Below, in pieces: positions 29,423 to 38,444 of a stretch of 64,000 nt of DNA; the stretch's first letter is position 1; each line of letters opens with the position of its first letter. The position numbers and the translations under genes were made by a program. The stretch is from Bradyrhizobium sp. Ghvi (GTDB lineage: Bacteria > Pseudomonadota > Alphaproteobacteria > Rhizobiales > Xanthobacteraceae). Below the pieces are notes generated by a model that did not search any database, was not told the origin of the DNA, and saw only the letters and a program-made list of their open reading frames with translations. The stretch is taken from the NCBI RefSeq assembly GCF_900115265.1, contig NZ_FOVU01000001.1:1027001-1091000 (forward strand), read 5' to 3'.

Positions 29423-30850
29423 GTGGATAAGCGATCACGTCAACTCTATTTCCTCCCCCTACTTTTCTCGCATATCGTTTTTCTAACGTTCTGCTTTGTG
29501 GTTTCGGCGCGACCAGGACATGCTCAAGCGCTTCCTGCGCCCCTCCTGCAAAAGGGCGCCTCGCCCGTCGATTGGTGGTTCGTATTCAAATTCAATACGA
29601 AGTTCTTTCCAGGATGCCTGAAGACAACGAAGCGCGCATGCATCTTCGGAGGGGACGTTCAGGACTATCCGAAAGGATTCGGGCTCCAGTCGATTTCCGC
29701 AAGCAGCGCTAATCCGACCCTGCACAACGACAACGGCTGCCTCGGCGAATCGACGAACGATCCGATCGGCGCGACATTCGACGAGATCTACAACGGCGAC
29801 TACAGCTACGTAATCTGGAACGATCAATTCTACGACGATCCGGATCTTCCAGCCTGCAAGGGAAAGACTTCGTGCAACGCCCCATGGGGCCACTCGAAGG
29901 GTGTGCTGGCATGGAACGACCAGGGCGAGGGACTGGTCATGCAGGTGTCCACTCCGAATTGGCCCGGTTCGGGCTCTCCCGACTTTCCGAGAAAGAACGG
30001 CAATACTCTCGGCTGCATCACTGATAATAGCGGCAAGCCTCAGAACAACGTCTGGGTCAGTCAGCACTTCTTCGCGCTACGCCTGAATAAATCCGACGTC
30101 ATGACCGTGCTGCGCGCCTTGCAGAAGGCCAGCGTCGTCACGGAAGCCGGCGCTGGCGCGGACAGCAGATCTCAGATCGTCAGGAACGGCGGCCCCGACG
30201 ACATTCAGAAGCTGGTATCCGGACTCGGAAAGCTATCGCACGACGACACGCTGCTGACTGAGAAGCTGTCGACCGGCGTTCAGATCATCGCCAAGCCTCC
30301 GAACATGCAGGTGCCTCCTTGGCAGATGGTTTCCGCAACCCTGGACGGTACACCTTTGACAGTGGCGACCTGGCTGATGGGCAACGGCAAAATAGACGAC
30401 TACAAGGGCGGGCGTCCGAAGTGTTGGGACGCATCGCTTGGAGCGTCCGGCGCCGTCACCAATGCGGACACCGGTACGTGGCTGAAGAAGGTATTCGGAT
30501 TGACGGGAGGACCGAGCCCCGATCGGAATCACGCGAAGATCGGAGTGTCCACGCCGCCCAAATATGCGATCTTCGGTGACTTGAACCAAGAGGGAGCGCT
30601 TTCCGAACCTTGCGACGTCTCGCAGAATACGCGGGGTGGCATGTTCTTCGTCGTCGAAAACAAGGCGCTCTCGGCTTCTCTCGGCAGCATGATGAATGTC
30701 GATGATGCGCTCAAGCTGGCGTTCGTGTCCGCCGCCCGTTTTTCGTCTGTTCAATCGCTTGTTCAAACTTCTTCAGAAATCGATAGCGAACTCACAAATC
30801 TCAAACCGGCGACCCTGCATCATAAGAAGGTGCGGCGGCGGCGCCGTTAA
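29423..30850 (+). CDS. Secreted deoxyribonuclease II-like protein
   Basis: 475 residues with an N-terminal signal peptide (about 1-35, ending HAQA). It follows the DNase II fold from end to end: SPVDWWFVFK (47-56) like the PVDW start of animal DNase II, YVIWNDQFYD (129-138), the first catalytic motif GHSKGV with His157-Ser-Lys159, PNWPG, and the second HxK His370-Ala-Lys372 in DRNHAKIGVS, followed by GDLNQEG and TRGG. Known DNase II enzymes cut double-stranded DNA at acid pH without metal ions. The C-terminal tail is Arg-rich (RRRRR). Two 60-base lines early in the gene (29581-29700) contain 61 G+C of 120, below the surroundings. Start GTG at 29423 has only a weak ribosome-binding site. It ends about 210 bases from the tRNA-Leu 3' end. 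Confidence 0.85.
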   Translation: MDKRSRQLYFLPLLFSHIVFLTFCFVVSARPGHAQALPAPLLQKGASPVDWWFVFKFNTKFFPGCLKTTKRACIFGGDVQDYPKGFGLQSISASSANPTLHNDNGCLGESTNDPIGATFDEIYNGDYSYVIWNDQFYDDPDLPACKGKTSCNAPWGHSKGVLAWNDQGEGLVMQVSTPNWPGSGSPDFPRKNGNTLGCITDNSGKPQNNVWVSQHFFALRLNKSDVMTVLRALQKASVVTEAGAGADSRSQIVRNGGPDDIQKLVSGLGKLSHDDTLLTEKLSTGVQIIAKPPNMQVPPWQMVSATLDGTPLTVATWLMGNGKIDDYKGGRPKCWDASLGASGAVTNADTGTWLKKVFGLTGGPSPDRNHAKIGVSTPPKYAIFGDLNQEGALSEPCDVSQNTRGGMFFVVENKALSASLGSMMNVDDALKLAFVSAARFSSVQSLVQTSSEIDSELTNLKPATLHHKKVRRRRR

Positions 30851-31061
30851 GAACGACAGCCTCAATCGCGCCGGGCTACCTTGCTTTCGAAGCGGTGCCC
30901 GCTTCCCGTCTAGCGCGTACGAACGGAAGAATCCGGGGCTCCGCGACATTTGCGGTCGGCCTACAGCGCAACGGCATTGTACTACCCTTCTGTACCACAG
31001 AGGGGCGGGCAAGCCGTTGAATTTGCTAATTTGCTTTGGATTCACGCTCTTAGAAGAGCGA

Positions 31062-31148
<87 letters not shown>

Positions 31149-31308
31149 ATGCCGTTTGGGGCACGGAGGCGGTTACTACGGTTCGGTGACGCCGTTGTCA
31201 ATTCATGCTTGCCCCCCGTTTGGGCTTGCCGATTGCGCATTGCAAACCGGGCCGATACAAGCCTGATTACACGCGCCTCTCTGCAAAATTGGACCCAGGA
31301 CAGCTCCC

Positions 31309-32274
31309 ATGGCATCGAATCTGGAAACTCTCGTCACGGTTTTCGGCGGATCGGGCTTTTTGGGCCGGAATGTCGTCCGCGCGCTGTGCCGGCGGGATTA
31401 CCGTATCAGGGTCGCGGTGCGGCGCCCGGAACTCGCCGGATACCTCCAGCCCTCGGGCAAGGTCGGGCAGGTCCACACCATCCAGGCGAACCTGCGCTAT
31501 CCCGCCTCGGTCGAGGCGGCGGTGCGTGATTCGCATGTCGTGATCAACCTGGTCGGCATCCTCGCCGAGGGCGGCGCCCAGACTTTCGACGCCGTCCAGG
31601 CCAAGGGCGCCGAGACCGTCGCCAAGGCGGCGGCCGCCGCCGGCGCCAGCCTGGTGCATGTCTCGGCGATCGGCGCCGACGCCGAATCACCCTCGCGCTA
31701 CGCCAGGGCGAAGGCGGCCGGCGAGGCGGCGGTGCTGGCCGCGGTGCCGTCAGCCACGATTGTCCGTCCCTCCGTGATGTTCGGCCCCGAGGACCAGTTC
31801 ACCAACCGTTTTGCCGCACTGGCGCGGATGTCGCCGGCGCTGCCGCTGATCGGCGGCGAGACCAAGATGCAGCCTGTCTATGTCGGCGACGTCGCCACCG
31901 CGATTGCGGATGCCGTCGACGGCAAGGCCAAGGCGGGTGCGACTTACGAGCTCGGCGGGCCCGAGGTGCTGAGCATGCGCGAGATCATCGAATCGATCCT
32001 GGAGATCACCGATCGCGAGCGGATGCTGGTGCCGCTGTCGTTCGGCCTCGCGCGCCTCAAGGCCGCGTTCCTGCAATTCGCCCCGGGCGCGTTCAAGCTG
32101 ACGCCGGACCAGGTCACGCTGCTCGAGCGTGACAATGTCGTGTCGGAGGCGGCGAGGGCCGCCGGCCTGACGCTGGAAGGCCTCGGCATTGCGCCGGATT
32201 CGCTGGAAGCGATCGCCCCGCAATATCTCTGGCGCTTCCGCCCGCAGGGTCAGTTCCAGCGCAAGAACGCGTAG
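31309..32274 (+). CDS. Complex I NDUFA9-like NAD(P)-binding protein
   Basis: 321 residues, atypical short-chain dehydrogenase fold. VTVFGGSGFLGRNVVRALCRR (9-29) is the cofactor loop; VHVSAIGAD and SRYARAKAAGE match the NDUFA9 subgroup, whose mitochondrial member is an accessory complex I subunit. In alphaproteobacteria such proteins are encoded away from the nuo operon, as here. Enzyme activity is uncertain. Confidence 0.88.
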   Translation: MASNLETLVTVFGGSGFLGRNVVRALCRRDYRIRVAVRRPELAGYLQPSGKVGQVHTIQANLRYPASVEAAVRDSHVVINLVGILAEGGAQTFDAVQAKGAETVAKAAAAAGASLVHVSAIGADAESPSRYARAKAAGEAAVLAAVPSATIVRPSVMFGPEDQFTNRFAALARMSPALPLIGGETKMQPVYVGDVATAIADAVDGKAKAGATYELGGPEVLSMREIIESILEITDRERMLVPLSFGLARLKAAFLQFAPGAFKLTPDQVTLLERDNVVSEAARAAGLTLEGLGIAPDSLEAIAPQYLWRFRPQGQFQRKNA

Positions 32275-32297
32275 CCTGCGTCAACGGCGGACTTTCT

Positions 32298-32333
32298 TAA
32301 CCTCTCCCGCTTGCTTGCGGGAGAGGGAGTGCA
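32298..32333. repeat. Short GC-rich hairpin downstream of the NDUFA9-like gene
   Basis: CCTCTCCCGC-TTGC-TTGCGGGAGAGG forms a perfect stem of about 10 bp. It may act as a bidirectional terminator between the convergent NDUFA9-like and dprE2 genes. It resembles the arms of the larger 58.1-kb repeat. Confidence 0.6.
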
Positions 32334-32353
32334 CCGTCGGGCGCGGCGAAATC

Positions 32354-33094
32354 TCAAAACTTCAGCTTCTTGAACACCGCCTCGGGCAGCGTCTTGATGA
32401 TCAGCATCACGAGGCGCCATTTGCCGCTGACGTAGACAACGTCGGTCTTCTTCTCGACGGCATTCAAAATCGCATCGCCGACGACAGGCGCTTCGACTGT
32501 CAGCGGCCCGATCAGCTTCATGCCCTCGGTCATTTTCGTGCGGACGAAGCCGGGTTTCACGGTGACGACATGCACGCCGCCGCGGCTGGCGCGGGCGCGC
32601 AGGCCCGACAAGAAAGCGCTGAAACCTGCTTTCGCCGAGCCGTAGACATAGTTCGAGGCGCGGCCGCGATCGCCGGCCACCGACGACACGCCGACAACAG
32701 TGCCACTGCCGCGACCTAAGAATTTCTCCGCGAACAGGCCGAGGATGAGCGACGGCCCCTCGTAGTTCGAGCGCATGATCGTGGTGGCATGGGCGAGATC
32801 ACTCTCGGCGTCTTGCTGCTTACCGAGAAGGCCGACGATCGAGATCACGACATCAGGCAGCGTGGGAAGGCCAGCGACAAAGCCATCGAATGACGCGGTG
32901 TCGAGCACATCGAATTTCTGCGTGCTCGCTTCGATCGCATAGCGCGCCCGCAGATCGGCGGCATCGGGCTCCAGCGCGGCGACGTCGCGGCCGGCGAGGG
33001 CGACGTCGTAACCCGCCTTGGCAAAGGCGCGCGCCGCGGCGCGGCCGATATCGGAGGAGCCACCGAGCACCAGAACGGACTTGCGTGATGTCAC
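32354..33094 (-). CDS. dprE2: DprE2-like short-chain dehydrogenase
   Basis: 246 residues from a GTG start at 33094. Cofactor motif VLGGSSDIGRAAARAFAKAG; catalytic Ser in VVGVSSVAGDRGRASN and Tyr/Lys in YVYGSAKAGF, which closely parallels the mycobacterial DprE2 stretch. DprE2 reduces the 2-keto intermediate made by DprE1 to polyprenyl-phosphoryl-D-arabinose. It starts 3 bases after the dprE1 stop, so the two are co-transcribed and probably coupled. Confidence 0.85.
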   Translation of the reverse strand: MTSRKSVLVLGGSSDIGRAAARAFAKAGYDVALAGRDVAALEPDAADLRARYAIEASTQKFDVLDTASFDGFVAGLPTLPDVVISIVGLLGKQQDAESDLAHATTIMRSNYEGPSLILGLFAEKFLGRGSGTVVGVSSVAGDRGRASNYVYGSAKAGFSAFLSGLRARASRGGVHVVTVKPGFVRTKMTEGMKLIGPLTVEAPVVGDAILNAVEKKTDVVYVSGKWRLVMLIIKTLPEAVFKKLKF

Positions 33095-33097
33095 GGC

Positions 33098-34426
33098 CTA
33101 GACCTCATCGAACAGGCGTTGTGAAAGTTTGGAGCGGATGTTGCAGGCGGGATCGAGCGCTTTGCGGATTGCGTTGAAGCGCGACAGCGCGGGATAGCTC
33201 GCCTGGAATGTCGCGCGCGATTGTCGCGCGTCCTTGGCGAGATAAATCCGACCGCCAGCGGCGACGACCAGACGATCGATCTCGTCCAGGAAAATCAGGA
33301 TGTCACCTTTGACAGGGAAATCCAGCGCCAGCGTGTAGCCGGGCAGCGGAAAAGACAGCAGACCGTCGCCATGACTGAGCTTCTTCAGCACCGCCAGGAA
33401 AGACGCATCTCCCCGCTTCGAGACGCGCTCGAGGATTTCGCCGAGAACCTCGCGGGCGCGGACTTCCGGAATCACGCATTGATGCTGCAGGAAGCCGCGC
33501 TTACCGTAGATGCGATTCCAGTCCGCGACGCTGTCGAGCGGAAAGAAATACGGATAGAGCGAGACCACACGCTCGCCGCCAGCACGCCTTGCGCCCATGC
33601 GATAATAAAGTTCATTGAAGGCGCGGATGCTGGTGCGGTTCAGTGTCGTCGACGGCAGGTCGATCGGCACAGCAATGCCCGGATCTTTGCCGACGGGGAA
33701 TCGACCGGCGCCTTGGGCAAGCTCGCCGGCGCGCGCGTGCTCGCCGAGATAGATCAGCGAGCGGCCCAGATCGCGCCCACGCGCCACGCAGTCGATCCAT
33801 GCGACCGAATAGGTCGCGGAGTCACCCGCCTCGAGCGCGCGCATCGCGGCATCGAGGTCGGACGCGGAAATCACCCGCTCGCGGATCCACCCGGTCTCGA
33901 CCCGGCGCAGCCGCATCGTCGCCTCGAGGATCACGCCGGTGAGACCCATGCCGCCAACGGTTGCGAAGAAGGCATCGGAATTCTGCTCGCGCGAGGCTTC
34001 GATGGTCTCGCCGGCGCCCGTTCGCAGCAGGATGCTGTCGACATAGCGGCCAAAACCGCCCTCGCCGTGATGGTTCTTGCCATGCACGTCGGCGGCAATG
34101 GCCCCGCCGACCGAGACGAAGCGCGTGCCCGGCACCACTGATGGCAGGAACCCGCGCGGGCCGAAGGTGTCGATCAGGTCCGACAGCAGCACGCCGGCCT
34201 CAACGCGGATACGCCCGGTCGCCGGATCGAACGACCTGATCCGGTCGAACGCGGTCATGGCGATGGTCCTGGTAGCGCCTATCGCGGCATCGCCATAGGC
34301 GCGGCCATTGCCCCGAGCCACCGAGCCGGCGACGACAGCCTCTGCCACGCCCTCGAACGAGCGCGGCCGCAGCATTTCGCACGCGACGAGCGGGAAGCGC
34401 CCCCAGCCGCTGACTGTCGTCATCAT
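33098..34426 (-). CDS. dprE1: DprE1-like FAD-dependent decaprenylphosphoryl-ribose oxidase
   Basis: 442 residues. FAD-binding VAO fold with ARGNGRAYGDAAIG (38-51), PGTRFVSVGGAIAADVHGKNHH (in pieces, 99-120), TVGGMGLTG and C-terminal YLAKDARQS, all close to mycobacterial DprE1. It oxidises the 2'-OH of polyprenyl-phosphoryl-ribose. The residue equal to the benzothiazinone-reactive Cys387 is Ala367 (GYTLALDFP). Two adjacent ATG codons (34426, 34423) follow AGGAG; either may start. Located between uppP and dprE2. Confidence 0.88.
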   Translation of the reverse strand: MMTTVSGWGRFPLVACEMLRPRSFEGVAEAVVAGSVARGNGRAYGDAAIGATRTIAMTAFDRIRSFDPATGRIRVEAGVLLSDLIDTFGPRGFLPSVVPGTRFVSVGGAIAADVHGKNHHGEGGFGRYVDSILLRTGAGETIEASREQNSDAFFATVGGMGLTGVILEATMRLRRVETGWIRERVISASDLDAAMRALEAGDSATYSVAWIDCVARGRDLGRSLIYLGEHARAGELAQGAGRFPVGKDPGIAVPIDLPSTTLNRTSIRAFNELYYRMGARRAGGERVVSLYPYFFPLDSVADWNRIYGKRGFLQHQCVIPEVRAREVLGEILERVSKRGDASFLAVLKKLSHGDGLLSFPLPGYTLALDFPVKGDILIFLDEIDRLVVAAGGRIYLAKDARQSRATFQASYPALSRFNAIRKALDPACNIRSKLSQRLFDEV

Positions 34427-34519
34427 TCAGCTCCTGCCCGCAGGCGACCCCGCTCCAGGAACTGCCTAGCGGCGAAAAGCTGATATTACGTTGAGGCGGA
34501 TCGGTGAGTTTGCGAGAAG

Positions 34520-35326
34520 TTAACGTCCCAGCGCCAGCGCGATCAGGCCGAGCGTGCCGATGATGACGCGCCACCAGGCGAACACCACGAAGCCGTGGCG
34601 GGTGACGTATTGCAGGAACGACTTCACGACGATGATCGCGGTGATGAACGACACCACGAAGCCGATCGCGACGATGCCCATGTGGTCCATCGTCATCTCG
34701 GAGCGGCTCTTGTAGAAGTCGTAGGCGAACGCGCCAATCATGGTGGGAATGGCGAGGAAGAAGGAGAACTCCGCCGCCGCCCGCTTGTCGGCGCCCAGCA
34801 GCATCGCGGCGACGATGCTGGCACCGGAGCGCGACACGCCCGGGATCATCGCCACGCACTGAGCGATGCCGATATAGAGATACATCAGCAGCGGAAACTT
34901 GGTGGCGTCATGCTCGCGCGGCTTGAGATCGAGCCTGTCGACCCAGAGCAGGATGGCGCCGCCGACGATCAGCGTGAAGCAGACGACCCACGGATTGAAC
35001 AGCATGCTCTTGATATATTTGCCGGCGATGAGGCCGACGACGACAGCGGGCAGGAACGCCACCAGCACGCCGATCACGAAACGGCGCGAATAGGTGTCGC
35101 CCGTGAAGAAGCCGATCACGACATCCCAGAGCTTCCTGAAATAGAGCCCGACGATCGCAAGGATCGCACCCAACTGGATCAGAACCGTAAACGAATCCCA
35201 GAACGCGCCCTCGCCCAGGCCGAAGAAGCGCTCCGCAAGCAGGAGGTGGCCGGTCGAGGAAACGGGAAGGAACTCGGTCACACCCTCGATGATGCCGAGG
35301 ATCACTGCCCGTATTGTATCTGACAT
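34520..35326 (-). CDS. uppP: Undecaprenyl-diphosphatase
   Basis: Integral membrane phosphatase that recycles undecaprenyl diphosphate to the monophosphate carrier used for peptidoglycan and surface polysaccharides. 268 residues, about eight membrane segments. Signature motifs EGVTEFLPVSSTGHLLLA (14-31) and IPGVSRSGASI are both intact. It is 93 bases upstream of dprE1 on the same strand, suggestive because the DprE route needs a polyprenyl phosphate. Confidence 0.96.
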   Translation of the reverse strand: MSDTIRAVILGIIEGVTEFLPVSSTGHLLLAERFFGLGEGAFWDSFTVLIQLGAILAIVGLYFRKLWDVVIGFFTGDTYSRRFVIGVLVAFLPAVVVGLIAGKYIKSMLFNPWVVCFTLIVGGAILLWVDRLDLKPREHDATKFPLLMYLYIGIAQCVAMIPGVSRSGASIVAAMLLGADKRAAAEFSFFLAIPTMIGAFAYDFYKSRSEMTMDHMGIVAIGFVVSFITAIIVVKSFLQYVTRHGFVVFAWWRVIIGTLGLIALALGR

Positions 35327-35495
35327 ATTTACGGTCCATTTCCGCTGGAAAAGCGGGGCTCTTCTCGCCTATTCGCCCCCATGCCGCAATCGCAAAAATG
35401 CGCCATCACGCCTTGCTTCGTGGTTTTGAGGAACTAGTGTGGCGCCGCACAAACATTGATGGATTCTTAAGCATCATCAAATAGTCAAAGGATTC

Positions 35496-36188
35496 ATGTT
35501 TACCCTGTTTCATCATCCGTTCTGTCCGCATTCGCGCTTCATCCGCCTGATTGCGGGCGAATACGGGCTCGAACTGAAGCTGATCGAGGAGCGCAGCTGG
35601 GAACGCCGCGAGGCGTTTCTGCTGCTCAATGCGGCTGGCGCGACGCCGGTTTTGGTGGACGACGAACAGCCGCCTGTCCCGGGCGGGGCCATCATCGCGG
35701 AGTATATCGACGAAGCCTATGGCGCCGGGATGGGCCCCAAGCGCCTGATGCCCGAGACGATCGCCGAGCGCGTTGAGGTGCGCCGGCTGATGGCGTGGTT
35801 CAACGAAAAATTCTTCGAGGAAGTCTCGCATCCGCTTGTCACCGAGCGCATCTACAAGCGTTTCATGAGCGAGGAAAATGGCGGCGGCCCGCCTTCGGCC
35901 GACGTGATGCGCGCGGCCAAAGCCAATGTGCGCTATCATCTCGCCTATATCGGCTGGCTGGCGCAGACCCGTAACTTCCTCGCCGGCGACCGGCTCACTT
36001 ACGCGGATCTCGCCGCCGCGGCGCATCTCTCGGCGATCGATTATCTCGGCGACGTGCCATGGAGCGAGGACGACGCAGCAAAGGCGTGGTACGCGCGGGT
36101 GAAATCCCGTCCGTCGTTCCGTCCGCTGCTGAGCGAATGGCTGGCCGGCGTGCCGGCATCGCGGACCTATGTGGACCTGGATTTCTAG
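35496..36188 (+). CDS. Glutathione S-transferase family protein
   Basis: 230 residues with an N-terminal thioredoxin-like domain (FHHPFCPHSRFIRL, catalytic-type CPHS at 10-13; cis-Pro in GATPVLVD) and a helical C-terminal domain (RLTYADLAAAAHLSAIDYLG). Possible roles are glutathione-dependent reduction or detoxification; the substrate is not readable. Upstream 169 bases separate it from divergent uppP. Confidence 0.9.
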   Translation: MFTLFHHPFCPHSRFIRLIAGEYGLELKLIEERSWERREAFLLLNAAGATPVLVDDEQPPVPGGAIIAEYIDEAYGAGMGPKRLMPETIAERVEVRRLMAWFNEKFFEEVSHPLVTERIYKRFMSEENGGGPPSADVMRAAKANVRYHLAYIGWLAQTRNFLAGDRLTYADLAAAAHLSAIDYLGDVPWSEDDAAKAWYARVKSRPSFRPLLSEWLAGVPASRTYVDLDF

Positions 36189-36196
36189 CCCGTGCC

Positions 36197-36290
36197 GTCA
36201 TGCCCGGGCTCGTCCCGGGCATCCACGTACTTTCTGTTTCCATGACTGCTAAACAAGAACGTGGATGGCCGGGACGAGCCCCGCCATGAC
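36197..36290. repeat. Palindromic repeat, family B copy 1
   Basis: Outer arms GTCATGCCCGGGCTCGTCCC / GACGAGCCCCGCCATGAC and inner ATCCACGT / ACGTGGAT enclose a variable centre. The related copy at 55573-55656 has the same architecture. Its right end runs into the queG start region. Confidence 0.85.
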
Positions 36291-37449
36291 GACGTCGAAC
36301 GTGGATGCATTCTTGAACAGAGCCGATACAGACAAGGACCGACTGCGCGCTGCGCTCGACGAGCAGGCGCGCGCGCTCGGATTCGACTGCATCGGCATCA
36401 CCGAGCCTGGCACGATCGAAAAGGCCGGAGCGCATTTCCTCGAATTCATCGCATCGGGCGGCCATGGCGACATGGACTGGCTCGCGAACCAGCCGGAACG
36501 ACGCGTCGATCCGCGCGGGCTTTGGCAGGACGTGCGCAGCGTCATCATGCTCGGCGTCAACTATGGCCCTGATCAGGATCCACTCGCGATCCTGCAGCAG
36601 CGCACGCGCGCGGCGATCTCGGTCTATGCGCAGGGCGACGACTATCACGACCTCATCAAGAAGCGATTGAAGGCGCTGGCACGCTGGCTGGTCGCGACCG
36701 CGCCATCGGACGTGAAAGTGTTCGTCGACACCGCCGCGGTGATGGAGAAGCCGCTCGCACAAGCGGCGCATCTGGGCTGGCAAGGCAAGCACACCAATCT
36801 GGTCTCGCGCGAGTTCGGCTCATGGCTGTTTCTCGGCGCGATCTACACCACGCTCGATCTGCCGCGCGATTCCGCCGAGATCGATCATTGCGGCTCGTGC
36901 CGGGCCTGTCTCGACATCTGCCCGACCGCGGCATTCCCTGCTGCTTACAAGCTCGATGCGCGGCGCTGCATCTCGTATCTGACCATCGAGAACAAGGGGC
37001 CGATCCCGCACGAGTTTCGCAAAGCCATCGGCAACCGGATCTATGGCTGCGATGATTGTCTTGCGGCGTGCCCCTGGAACAAGTTTGCGCAGGAGGGCCG
37101 CGAGGCCAAGCTCGCCGCGCGTGATGAACTGCGGGCGCCTGATCTCGCGGAGCTTTCGCGGCTCGACGATGCCGCATTTCGCGCGCTGTTCACGAAATCG
37201 CCCGTGAAGCGGATCGGGCGTGATCGCTTTTTACGGAACGTGCTGATCGCGATCGGCAACTCGGGTGATGCAGCGCTGGCGCAGGAGGCGCGGCGATTGC
37301 TCGAGGATGCGAGCCCGCTGGTGCGTGGAGCTGCCGTGTGGGCGTTGGGTCAGTTGGTGGAACGGGGTGAGTTTGCGGTTTTGCAGAGCGCTGCGTTGGA
37401 CGGCGAGTCTGACGAGAGCGTGCGTGAGGAATGGCGCACCGCTTCCTAA
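36286..37449 (+). CDS. queG: Epoxyqueuosine reductase QueG
   Basis: Cobalamin- and Fe-S-dependent enzyme for the last step of queuosine synthesis in tRNA. Two ferredoxin-type clusters are visible: [16 protein letters not shown] and [13 protein letters not shown]. The catalytic Asp lies in [16 protein letters not shown]-like C-terminus follows ([26 protein letters not shown] in pieces). 387 residues from ATG 36286. The frame is open to 36265 inside repeat B, and GTG 36301 is an alternative. Confidence 0.92.
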   Translation: MTTSNVDAFLNRADTDKDRLRAALDEQARALGFDCIGITEPGTIEKAGAHFLEFIASGGHGDMDWLANQPERRVDPRGLWQDVRSVIMLGVNYGPDQDPLAILQQRTRAAISVYAQGDDYHDLIKKRLKALARWLVATAPSDVKVFVDTAAVMEKPLAQAAHLGWQGKHTNLVSREFGSWLFLGAIYTTLDLPRDSAEIDHCGSCRACLDICPTAAFPAAYKLDARRCISYLTIENKGPIPHEFRKAIGNRIYGCDDCLAACPWNKFAQEGREAKLAARDELRAPDLAELSRLDDAAFRALFTKSPVKRIGRDRFLRNVLIAIGNSGDAALAQEARRLLEDASPLVRGAAVWALGQLVERGEFAVLQSAALDGESDESVREEWRTAS

Positions 37450-37502
37450 CCACCGCTGTCGGCGCCCTTGATTTCCCCACTCGTTCCCGCAAAGTCGCGC
37501 GC

Positions 37503-38300
37503 ATGACAAACATGCCCTTCTTCATCCGCGACGGCGACACATTCCATCCGACGGAAGTTGCCAACGGTCCCTGGGATCCGAAATCGCTGCACGGACGCGT
37601 CATTGTCGGCCTGCTCGGCTTCGCCATCGAGGAGCGCCATTCCGGCCCTGAATTCGTGCCGGCGCGATTGACCGTCGACATGTTTCGACTGCCGACCATC
37701 GACAAGCCGATTCACGTGACGACGCGGCTGGTGCGCGACGGTCTGCGCATTCGCGTGGTGGAAGCGGAGTTCCTCTCCGGCGGCGTCGGGATGGCGCGCG
37801 CCTCGTGCCAGTTGTTGCGCAAGACGCAAAACCCTGATGGCAATGTCTGGTCGCCGCCGAACTGGGACGTGCCGAAGCCGTCAGACATTCCAAAGCCCAC
37901 CGATCCCCAGCTCGGCATGAACGGCAAATGGACGACGCGGCCGATCGTCGGCCATATGGGCTCGCTCGGTCCACGCCGGCTGTGGATGAGCGAGGTGCGC
38001 GAGCTCGTTGCTGATGTGCCGATGACACCGTTCGTGCACGTCGCTGTCGGTGCCGATTTCGCGAGTCCCTTCGCCAACGCAGGCGACAACGGGCTCGGCT
38101 ACATCAACAGCGACGTCACGATCTATCTGCACCGTCTACCGGTGACGAACTGGATTGGCTTCGAGGTGGTGAACCACCAGGCCACCGACGGCGTCGCCAT
38201 CGGCGAATGCTGGCTCTACGACGAGCAGGGCCCGATCGGCACCGCGACGGTCGCCGCACTGGCGCAGCGCAAGCCGATGGCGAATCCGTCGAAGCGGTAG
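37503..38300 (+). CDS. Thioesterase-like (double hot-dog) protein
   Basis: 265 residues from ATG at 37503, 53 bases after queG. GPWDPKSLHGRVIVGLLGFAIE resembles the TesB-type N-terminal hot-dog (substrate-helix motif), and the second half (FASPFANAGDNGLGYINSDVTIYLHRLP in pieces) is the C-terminal hot-dog. It looks like an acyl-CoA thioesterase or a non-catalytic relative; the catalytic triad was not identified with confidence. Confidence 0.7.
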   Translation: MTNMPFFIRDGDTFHPTEVANGPWDPKSLHGRVIVGLLGFAIEERHSGPEFVPARLTVDMFRLPTIDKPIHVTTRLVRDGLRIRVVEAEFLSGGVGMARASCQLLRKTQNPDGNVWSPPNWDVPKPSDIPKPTDPQLGMNGKWTTRPIVGHMGSLGPRRLWMSEVRELVADVPMTPFVHVAVGADFASPFANAGDNGLGYINSDVTIYLHRLPVTNWIGFEVVNHQATDGVAIGECWLYDEQGPIGTATVAALAQRKPMANPSKR

Positions 38301-38304
38301 CTTG

Positions 38305-38408
38305 TCCTCATTCCGGGGCACGCGCAGCGTGAGCCCGGAATCCATCGGCCACCAAGGACGGTGGCGAAATGGATTCCGGGCTCGCGCCGAGTGGCGCCCC
38401 GGAATGAC
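38305..38408. repeat. Palindromic repeat, long relative of family A
   Basis: Nested palindrome: outer CATTCCGGGGC / GCCCCGGAATG and inner GAGCCCGGAATCCAT / ATGGATTCCGGGCTC around a short centre. It fills most of the 144-base gap between the thioesterase-like gene and the convergent hydrolase gene. Confidence 0.85.
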
Positions 38409-38444
38409 GTGCGGAGAGAGCCACTCCGCAATTTGTGCGCCACC

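Noticed and set aside
27915..29438. 507-codon frame antisense to the MFS gene
   Set aside because: Low-complexity antisense reading of a clear twelve-segment permease.
30851..31061. Search for integrase, att duplication or a second gene between the DNase II-like gene and tRNA-Leu
   Set aside because: No coding frame with support and no convincing copy of the tRNA 3' end was seen.
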